From the NCBI RefSeq assembly GCF_019320115.1, contig NC_089597.1, forward strand, positions 123,653,485 to 123,717,484: DNA of 64,000 nucleotides, written 5' to 3'. Numbering within the stretch: the stretch's first letter is position 1; every line of letters begins with the position of its first letter. Shown here one piece after another: positions 57,010-64,000 of the stretch. The DNA comes from Miscanthus floridulus (Eukaryota; Streptophyta; Magnoliopsida; Poales; Poaceae). The notes below the pieces were generated by a model. The model did not search any database. It had not been told where the DNA came from and was given only the letters and a program-made list of their open reading frames with translations. The position numbers and the translations under genes are program-made.

Positions 57010-57665
57010 AGGCATATCAGAGTGTCCGGCAATCTAGCCACTGAAAGCAAAAAAGAAACATCCATCAGGCTTTTACACTTACACAGATATGTATTTTGTT
57101 TTGTGGAACTCATCGATGCAAAACAAGGTTTCATGCTTGGATAGTTGCAGAAACAAAACAGAGTATATATGGAAGATTAAATGCTACTAGTACCTTGATT
57201 TATTGAAGAAGAATACGGGGCCTATTTGCAGCAGATTGTAGCAAAGAACTAGTAGTAGTATGGAACTACTAGTGGTGCCATGTCTTCTAGTTTAGATGAG
57301 GAGAGTAGCATGGAGACGCAGTTCACGTCATATTCGTGATGTGCTCCTTGCCTTTTGAGTCACATGCTTGACAGTGAAGGGAACTGAGAGTTGAATGCAG
57401 AAACATCAAACAGGCAAGCCACGAAGAAGCAGCCTTCTAGTTAAGGTTAGGTTCTCTGAACAAAAAAGGATATCAAGATTGAACTGTAACGACGCACATA
57501 CCAGGGAAACGGCGACTGAGAGCGCAGTAGTAGTCACTGATCCCCTAAGCGGTCTGAGGAGAGATGCAATTCTTGCTTCTTCTCCGTTCTCCCTGCCGGC
57601 GTCGAGGATTGAAATGCCGGGCAATGCAAGAGACGACTTGAGGTCGTCCTTGTTTTCGGAGTAGT
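57010..57665 (-). repeat. Second duplicated NLR leader, without coding sequence
   Basis: Matches 55235-55900 in order: GTGTCCGGCAATCTAGCCACT, ACACTTACACAGATATGTATT, GCCTATTTGCAGCAGA, TAACGACGCACATACCAGGG, and GACTTGAGGTCGTC. The text upstream of the ATG position is replaced, so no NLR protein starts here. Confidence 0.75.
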
Positions 57666-58255
57666 AGGTGGTGAGAGCTAGCGATAATGATCGACTTCAG
57701 CTGACCGATCGAGTTAGTGATGCATCTTTCCGTACGTGCAGTAAAATATACGAAGTGGTGCGCCTTTCCACCACGACAATGGGGGAAAAGACGAGCTGTT
57801 TCAAAAGTCTGCACGATAATTCGCGGCTTTGGCATCTCGACGCGTCAGCGCGTGCTTTGTTTGAATTGTTAATTAAAGAACCTCACCTGCCCCAGCATTC
57901 GTTCCATCAAAGCTTTTTTTTAGCCAGCAAGAAAACTTGCATCGCGGATCAACGGCCATGAGACGGAGCACATCCAGCACCTCGCATGATCAGGCAAACC
58001 AACCTAGACGACTTGAGGGCTGAGGTCGTCTTTGTTTTCTGCGTAGGTGGTGAGAGTAATGATCGACATCCGCCGCCCGGAGTTAGTGGTGCATCTTTCG
58101 TGCAGTAAAATGAACGAGTTGGTGTGCCTTTCCAACACGACAGTGGGGGGAAAAAGGCGAGCTCTTTGAGAATTCCACACTATAATTCGCTGCTTTGGCA
58201 TCTGAGACGCGTTAGCGTGTGCTTTTGTCTCAATTGTTAATTAATGAACCCCAGC
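57635..58255 (-). repeat. Direct repeat of about 250 bp in the NLR upstream region
   Basis: 57635-57880 and 58015-58250 share GAGGTCGTC(C/T)TTGTTTTC, GTAGGTGGTGAGAG, AATGATCGAC and GGCATCT(C/G) in the same order. The intervening 57900-58010 contains a CATCGCGGATC-type piece, also seen at 7240 and 58285. Confidence 0.7.
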
Positions 58256-58344
58256 AGCTCAAGCATCAAGCTCCATAGAAGCTTGCATCACGGACGATGG
58301 CCATGACACGGAGCAGATGATCCACCTACTCGCTGTTATTGCAG

Positions 58345-58400
58345 GGATACCACAGGAAGTGTGTATGCTTATCTCAGAGCTCACTGTATCGCAGCATATG
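58345..58400 (-). pseudogene. Fragment of an NLR 3' exon
   Basis: CACAGGAAGTGTGTATGCTTA and CAGAGCTCACTG match 52530-52566 just beyond the intact NLR's stop. It marks the 3' end of another NLR copy whose body has been lost. Confidence 0.5.
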
Positions 58401-58405
58401 CTCTT

Positions 58406-59180
58406 TTAGCCAAGGGACGTGCTAGCGTCCGGACATCCGACGGGATAGGATTCCGTCAGACGGCCGATTCCTGCGCGTACCTGCACAGTCTGCCCTCCAT
58501 CCACTAATTCGCCCTGCCCGTATGCACATCGCACCGTCGTCGCATCCGTACGACTCGCAATACGCCCCGTCCGCCTCGACTTGACTCGCCCCCATCCGCG
58601 CACCCCGCCCTCATCTGTCGCCCCGCCCCGCAGGCGCACCCCCAGCACGTTGTGCGCCACGTCCGCCGGCCACCGGCTCGCCGTGCCCCATTCTCGCCCC
58701 ATCGTGCCCCCGACAGCCGGCCCCCAGCACATAGCGCGCCACGTCCGCCAGCCACCGGGGCGCGAGCGAGCGGCGGCGGATGGGGCGCGCGGCAGCAGCG
58801 AGGGGAGTGCGTGTCCGCGCCCAGGACAGGACAGCCGCAAGGCACGACTACAGGGGAGGAGGAAGCGGAAGAGACAAGGATGGGTGAATTTTTTTACTAA
58901 ACTCACGGCAGAGCAAGCGGCGATGGGGTAAAAGCGCAAGTAACGAGACAGTGGGCCTGCAGAGCGCACGACGACAGGGGAGGAGGAAGCGGAAGAGATA
59001 AGAATGGGTGAATTTTTTTACTAAACTTGCGGGCAGAGCAAGCGACGACGGGGTAAAAGCGCAAGTAACGAGACAGTGGGACTGCAGAGCGTCCGACGAT
59101 TTACTCGCGTTGGACGTAATACGTGTAGTATTACTGTTTAGCCAACGCACGATTCAGGATGTGGGCATGTGGCCAGTGGC
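58406..59180. repeat. GC-rich block with a 124-bp tandem duplication
   Basis: 58851-58974 and 58975-59098 are near-identical (CAGGGGAGGAGGAAGCGGAA, TGAATTTTTTTACTAAAC, GCGCAAGTAACGAGACAGTG). Long ORFs in several frames (58406-58969 minus, 58581-58931 plus) arise from the GC-rich composition; none has a recognisable domain. Absent from the other NLR-flank copies, so it is an insertion of unknown origin. Confidence 0.6.
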
Positions 59181-59189
59181 CAGTGGCCC

Positions 59190-59856
59190 TGTGCGATAGG
59201 CAACGACGCCGCGGTGAACGTGCTCGGTCCGGCGGACGGACGAACCAGCCGAAGACACCAAGCCACATGTTGAGATCGATTGCTCGTCGACCAAGCCACT
59301 GCCGTGCCCGATCGAGGTGTTGGACGGCCTGCGCCCGCGCGTGGCGGTGTAGTAGTAGTTGGAGTGGCGCTAGCTGCCGCCGCTTGCTACTCCGATGTAT
59401 CCACTATCCAGTGCGCTTCGTTCTGAGATAGCAGTTGATGGAAATGGAACCCTGCCACTGAATGATCATAAGCAGTGCTTTCATACATGCATCTTCCTCT
59501 TCCTAGCTGGAAGAGTCTCTCGAGCAATCATCAATTTGCCGTCATGGGAGCTCGGAGGGACAAATTAAAGGAAGCAGCGAAGTTGGGAGCAGCGACACAG
59601 CACAACAGTAACCGAGGAAGAAGGAGCCGGCAGGCCTAGTTTCCTCCTTATATGCATGTGGACCCAGTCCATTGCACTTCTTACATTTTAAGTTTCATTG
59701 AGGGCCCTGAGGCCCATTATTTGACCCAAATAAATGCATGCACCAGGTCGCGAGAAGCTAACCAATAATAGTAGCAAAATGTTACAAACAAGCAATGCCA
59801 ACAGAGGTTAATAGTGCATTTGCAAACAAAACATATACTAAGCTGCGTAAGCTCAC
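59190..59856. repeat. Paralogous NLR flank interrupted by the copia insertion
   Basis: 59190-59450 matches 56320-56520. 59545-59856 matches 51160-52290 minus the retroposon. Similarity ends at CTAAGCTGCGTAAGCTCAC, where the copia LTR begins. Confidence 0.75.
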
Positions 59857-61610
59857 TGCGAACACAAGGTTGACAAGTACCCTTGTGTGTTCGTTTTGTG
59901 ATGAGTGATTGTCAATGTGATCCACGAAGTGGGTTGAGTGATGACTAACCCTACTATGGCGAAAGCTATGTGTGCGACATGTCTTTTGGCTTGTGTTATG
60001 CAGGTGTGGAGCTCGGATGCGGTGGTCGACGGCGAGGTGAAGGTCAAGGAGGACGTGCCGTGCCGACAGACCGGGAGCGGTGAAGGACGGACGTGAGGCT
60101 TGCACCGAGGGACCCAGAGGCCGGGTGACTAGCCGCGGTGGCTGACACTTGGGACATCGACAAGTGCAAGAAGACATGGAGTGACGGTGTTGACCGGGTC
60201 AAGACGGAGGACGCGCGAGTCGAGTGAGGCTCAGGAGGACTTGGCGGGCCGGCCGATCGAGGATGGCGGTGACACGCGTCGGATGGCGGGGGACGCGTAT
60301 GGAGTACGCTACCCGCGGACGGTTTGATGGTTTGGGTCTCAAAACCATCGGATGGACGGTTTACGGGTTTGGGCCTCAAAACCCGGGCGGAGGTTCCAAG
60401 GAGGGACGGACGGCACGTGGTGGCATCGGGGAGTTCGCGTCGAAGCGAAGCTACCGGTGAGAAGGCGCGGTGGTCGTCGGATCAAGATTACACCGGGTTG
60501 GACAACAACGCCCTTGGGCTTAGCGGTTCAACTCATTTGTATCCAGAGGCAAAACTGGGAATGTGTAATAGCCCTGTCAAATAGGATGAGGGAGCCCCCA
60601 TCTCCCTTACCTCCTCTAGTTTTCATTTTCTCCTTTAGGGTTTCTTCCTCTAGTTTGCTTCCATGTATGAGAGAGGTCCACAACTCAAATTGTGACTTGG
60701 TTTTGAAGGAATCGGTGGCCGTAACCACCGTATGCCCTCCGGGATTCATGATTTAGTTGTGTTCTTGATGTGATTTTGGTGTTCTTCACGAGCTCCTTTT
60801 GTTCCCTCTCGATTCTTCGTTTTGGGATTGTTTTGGTTCGTTCTTGTTGCCTTGGATCGATCAATTACATGAGTGGAAGCTTTCCACCGAAGGAAATCCA
60901 CTAATTCCTCGCGAGATCGTAGATCCGGGCAATTTTAGTTCTTGACCTATTTTTTGGGGGATTCTTCAATTCCTTCGATTCACGGAGTTAGAGTTTGTCT
61001 CAGGCCATGATCCTTTAGAGGTTGCCTTTCTACTCCATTGTGAACCCTTGTGCAAAGTTTCAAGTCATTTGGAGTTGATTTGATCAAGTTATGGCTTGAT
61101 TTGATTTTTCCTGAGAAACTGCTAGCTCATACCGGACGCGTCCAATATGATCTAGGACGTGTCCGATATTTCTAACTTTGGAGTTTTAAGCTGAAATTTG
61201 GTGGAGAGCTTCCCTTGGTGTCTAAGAGCTATGGTTAAAAATTTCATGTTTTTTGGACACCGTTTGACGGGGTTTTGGATTTTTCTCCCTTGGTCAGCTT
61301 GCTGCTGAAAATACCGGACGTGTCCGAAAATACCGGACGTGTCCGACATAATACCGGACGTGTCCGATATTTGCAGGGGCAGTGCTGTTTTCTTTTGGGA
61401 GTTTGCTCGTTTGGGCTCCGATCTATGTTCCGTTTGCTTTGTGGTGACCCGCTGTGTTCTGAGGGAGCATCCACCTTTCTCTAGGGTCGTGGTCATCAAG
61501 TCTATCGTGTATGCTTTTTGGGGATTGATATTGGGACAGTGGTCGAAGATTTCGAAAGAAATTTGAGGCTCCCATTCACCCCCCCTCTGGTCGCCGTTTC
61601 CGGTCCTTCA
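59857..61610 (+). repeat. 5' LTR of the copia element (1754 bp)
   Basis: Starts TGCGAACACAAGG and ends GTTTCCGGTCCTTCA immediately before the primer-binding site. The start coincides with the end of similarity to 52250-52285. No clear TATA box seen. Confidence 0.8.
61131..61370 (+). repeat. Near-palindromic ACCGGACGTGTCCG repeats in the copia LTR
   Basis: Variants at 61131 and 61154 and three close copies at 61313, 61332 and 61353. Each contains CGGAC-GT-GTCCG, palindromic except for the central GT, and the ACGTGTC core of abscisic-acid response elements. Regulatory use is not shown by the sequence. Confidence 0.65.
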
Positions 61611-61612
61611 AT

Positions 61613-61625
61613 TGGTATCAGAACC
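61613..61625 (+). other. Primer-binding site of the copia element
   Basis: TGGTATCAGAACC two bases after the LTR, complementary to the initiator tRNA-Met 3' end with one change from the usual TGGTATCAGAGCC. Confidence 0.85.
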
Positions 61626-61673
61626 GGTTAAGGATCATTCCACCTTAATCGGTCTGTGATCCACGAAGGCGAC

Positions 61674-64000
61674 ATGGAGCGTGGTTCCGGCAAACCACCG
61701 CACTTTGATGGGTCCAACTATCCTTATTGGAAGATCCGCATGTCTGCGCATCTCCAGGGGATTGATTGGCTCATCTGGGAAATTTGCGAGGATGCTACTT
61801 ACGTTGTGCTCCCTGTTGCGGCCCGTACCACCTAGGATCACAAGGATCGGCACAACGCAAATAGCAAAGCTCGCAGTGTGCTTTTCTCGAGTCTTTCACT
61901 TTCTGAGTTTGAGCGTGTCTCCGATTGTACTACAGCTCGAGAGATCTGGGTGAGGCTTCAGAGCTATCACGAGGGGACCGCATAGGTCAAGACCAGACTC
62001 TACGAGACGTACAAACGCGAGTATGAGAACTTCTCTCAGTTTGATGGCGAGTCCATCGATGCCATGTTTTCCCGCTTTCAGACTATCGTCAACAAAATGA
62101 AAGCGAACAAGGCCAACCTACCTTATAGTGATCATGAGAGGGCGTTCAAGCTTCTCTATGCCCTTGATCGAAAGGTATGGGATGTGAAGGTGTCGGCGAT
62201 CATCGAGTCGGCCAACTACGACACCCTCACCGTCGACGAGCTTTTCAGTAAGCTCAAGTCCACAGAGATCGACTACCAAACCCAAGGCAAGCTCAAGAAT
62301 CCTTCTGCACCAACCATGGCTTTGGTCTCAGGTAGTGGTTCAAGTTCATTGACTAACCCTTCACAAGCTTCTTTCTCTTTGTCGTTCTTGATGTCAGTCA
62401 CAGAGGAGCAGCTGGAGTCTCTTGGGGATGATGAGTTGGCACTCGTCATCAGTCGGTTCTCTCGATTTCACACCAACCGTTTGAACCGCCGATGCAGTGG
62501 TGGCCTGAAGGAGGGATGCTATGGATGTGGAGATCCGGACCACTTTGTCGCGCACTACCCCAAGAAGAAGCCCTTCACCAACAAGTACGACTCCGGCAAG
62601 TGCAAGGATAAGTGCGACTACACCTCCGGCAAGCACAAGGCCAAGGGCGGCTTCGACAAGGAGGCGATCAAGAAGGCGTACCGCAGGAAGGCCAAAGCTC
62701 AAGAACGCGCCTTCCTCGCCTCCCTCAGTGACCTCGACGACGACTCCGACGATGATCACTCTTCTTCTCCCTCGACCGACGATGAGTCCGAGAAGAAGCG
62801 CGAGGACAAGCTCAACGGTCTCTGCTTGTCGCCGGTGCAAACCGTGGTGGGTTTTGCACTACGGCGGTTGACGGTGGAGCAAAGCTCAAAAAGGACATCG
62901 ACGTCGACGACGACGAAAACGAGGTACCGCCCACACTTGACTCACTTATGCTTGAGCTTGATACTATGAATGATACATTGATGAGTCAAGATAAGTTGCT
63001 TAAGCGTGCTGCCCGTGAGAGAAAAGAGTTTAAGGACCAGCTAGAGGTTGCTTTGAAGGAGTTGGAGCTTGCCAAGAGTGGTGTAGTGGTGTCAGAGGAG
63101 GAGGAGTGCGATGAGTGCGCTATACACATGTCTAACCTCTCTGACTTGCAATCCAAGTATGCTGTTTTGCTTGATGAATGTGATGAGCTGAAGTCTCGTT
63201 CTGGGTTGCTCGGTGCATGCAAGTCCTGCTCAGGCTTGCAATCTGAGTTGGCAGAGAAGGTTGCCAAACTTGTTGAGTTTGAGAAGGCCAACTCAGATAG
63301 CACCACCACTACATGTGTTCGATGTGAAGCTTTGGTGTTGGAGCTTGAGTCCTGCAGGCACGACAAGATGGGAACCGAGGAAGAAAACACACAACTTTGG
63401 TCCATCTTGAGCTGGGTGTCGTGCAGTGAGCCCTAGTTGGGCATGATGGTGAGCCAGTTCAGGCGGGGAACTGACTCATCAGGAGTAGGCTTTGCTATAG
63501 GTGGGAAGGGTGAGCATGTCTATGGCAAGGTTGGTGAACATAGTGGTTTGAACCCAAGTGAGAAACCCACCAACACTCCTAAATTGATCAAGATCAATCC
63601 ACCTAAGCCTACCGAACCCACTGTAAAATATGGAGTGTTAGAAGAACCTCCAAGAGCTCCACCCCAGAAACAAGTTTGGGTTCCAAAACCAAACTATCTC
63701 AGGAACCCACTTGACACTCTACCGAACATCTCTGAGGATCCCCTTCCTAAAGTCAAAAAGTTACCAAGAGTGACACATACCCACAAGAAAGTGAGCCAAC
63801 ACTCACCCAAGAGAGAGGTGAGGTATCACTGTGACTATTGCCATAGGGATGGTCACCTTGTTGAGTTTTGCTTTAGGAGGAAGAGAGATGAGCGGCGGGA
63901 GTGTGAGTTGAACAACCGGAACATGTACCGCCCACCCCGTGGCGTACATATACCGCCTATTCAGAGGCGTAGTGTTAGGCCTAGAGGTGCAATGCCTCAA
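61674..64000 (+). pseudogene. Copia gag (SIRE type), interrupted, open at the window end
   Basis: ATG at 61674 (MERGSGKPPHFDGSNYPYWK). The capsid part (VKTRLYETYKREYENFSQFD, LDRKVWDVKVSAIIES) is a UBN2-type gag domain. A zinc knuckle CYGCGDPDHFVAHYP follows near 62518. A Lys/Asp/Ser-rich region leads to a frameshift at about 62850, after which a long coiled coil (LDTMNDTLMSQDKLLKRAA; LQSKYAVLLDECDELKS) runs to 63436. A second CCHC motif, [14 protein letters not shown], lies near 63830. Stops are TAG at 61833, 61983 and 63434, each a likely CAG-to-TAG change. Protease and pol would follow beyond 64000. Confidence 0.82.

Larger units (their letters stand above)
59857..64000 (+). mobile_element. 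SIRE/Maximus-type Ty1/copia retrotransposon, 5' part
   Basis: LTR 59857-61610, primer-binding site 61613, gag from 61674, then off the window. The insertion point is fixed by comparison with the unoccupied paralogue at about 52285. The long coiled-coil extension of gag and a second zinc knuckle support the SIRE lineage. Three in-frame stops and one frameshift show decay. Confidence 0.85.

Noticed and set aside
58406..58969. 187-codon minus ORF and overlapping plus ORFs
   Set aside because: Open in nearly all frames because of high GC content; no conserved pattern, and part of it lies in a tandem duplication.

Overview
The window is nuclear DNA of a grass (Poaceae), probably a panicoid such as a sorghum or sugarcane relative. 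The evidence is a deep nest of grass-type transposons (Tat and Tekay Ty3/gypsy elements, SIRE-type Ty1/copia, two large CACTA elements with TTTAGTCCCGGTT or CACTGCCGGTT subterminal arrays, Tourist and hAT-like MITEs, an L1 LINE and a tRNA-derived SINE) around one grass-type CC-NB-LRR resistance gene. Family and domain names come from reading the translations. No database search was run.

Layout. 1-7111: the 3' part of a Tat-type gypsy element, with a decayed antisense ORF, a GC-rich tandem repeat, a triplicated polypurine-tract region and the 3' LTR. 7112-9247: host DNA, partly a paralogue of the sequence around the NLR. 9248-18092: a nearly intact but internally deleted Tekay chromovirus with about 2.9 kb LTRs and target-site duplications (TSDs). 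18098-22962: host DNA with small MITEs. 22963-35178: CACTA-1 (12.2 kb, TSD AGT, genes on the minus strand). 35739-36521: a 5'-truncated LINE. 36578-49794: CACTA-2 (13.2 kb, TSD AAA, genes on the plus strand). 49991-59856: a host block with the NLR at 52624-55230 (minus strand) and many partial copies of its leader and flanks. 59857-64000: the 5' LTR and gag of a SIRE-type copia element that runs off the window.

The only host gene that looks functional is the NLR. The most interesting structure is in the two CACTA elements. They belong to different repeat families but share a plan: a TNP2-type transposase (central deletion in one, only the N-terminal domain left in the other); a Transposase_24/DUF8039/Ulp1-protease gene; a block of about 500-bp tandem repeats; copies of the element's own subterminal array placed next to TATA boxes upstream of internal genes; and a small open gene for a nucleic-acid-binding domain ending in one C-terminal membrane segment. 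That domain is a GRF-type zinc finger in CACTA-1 and an RNase H1 N-terminal (viroplasmin-like) domain in CACTA-2. Most large transposon ORFs are broken by stops that C-to-T transitions would explain, whereas these two small genes remain open.

Paralogous copies around the NLR give natural 'empty sites' that prove several insertions: a Tourist MITE, a retroposon with a 16-bp TSD, and the copia LTR.
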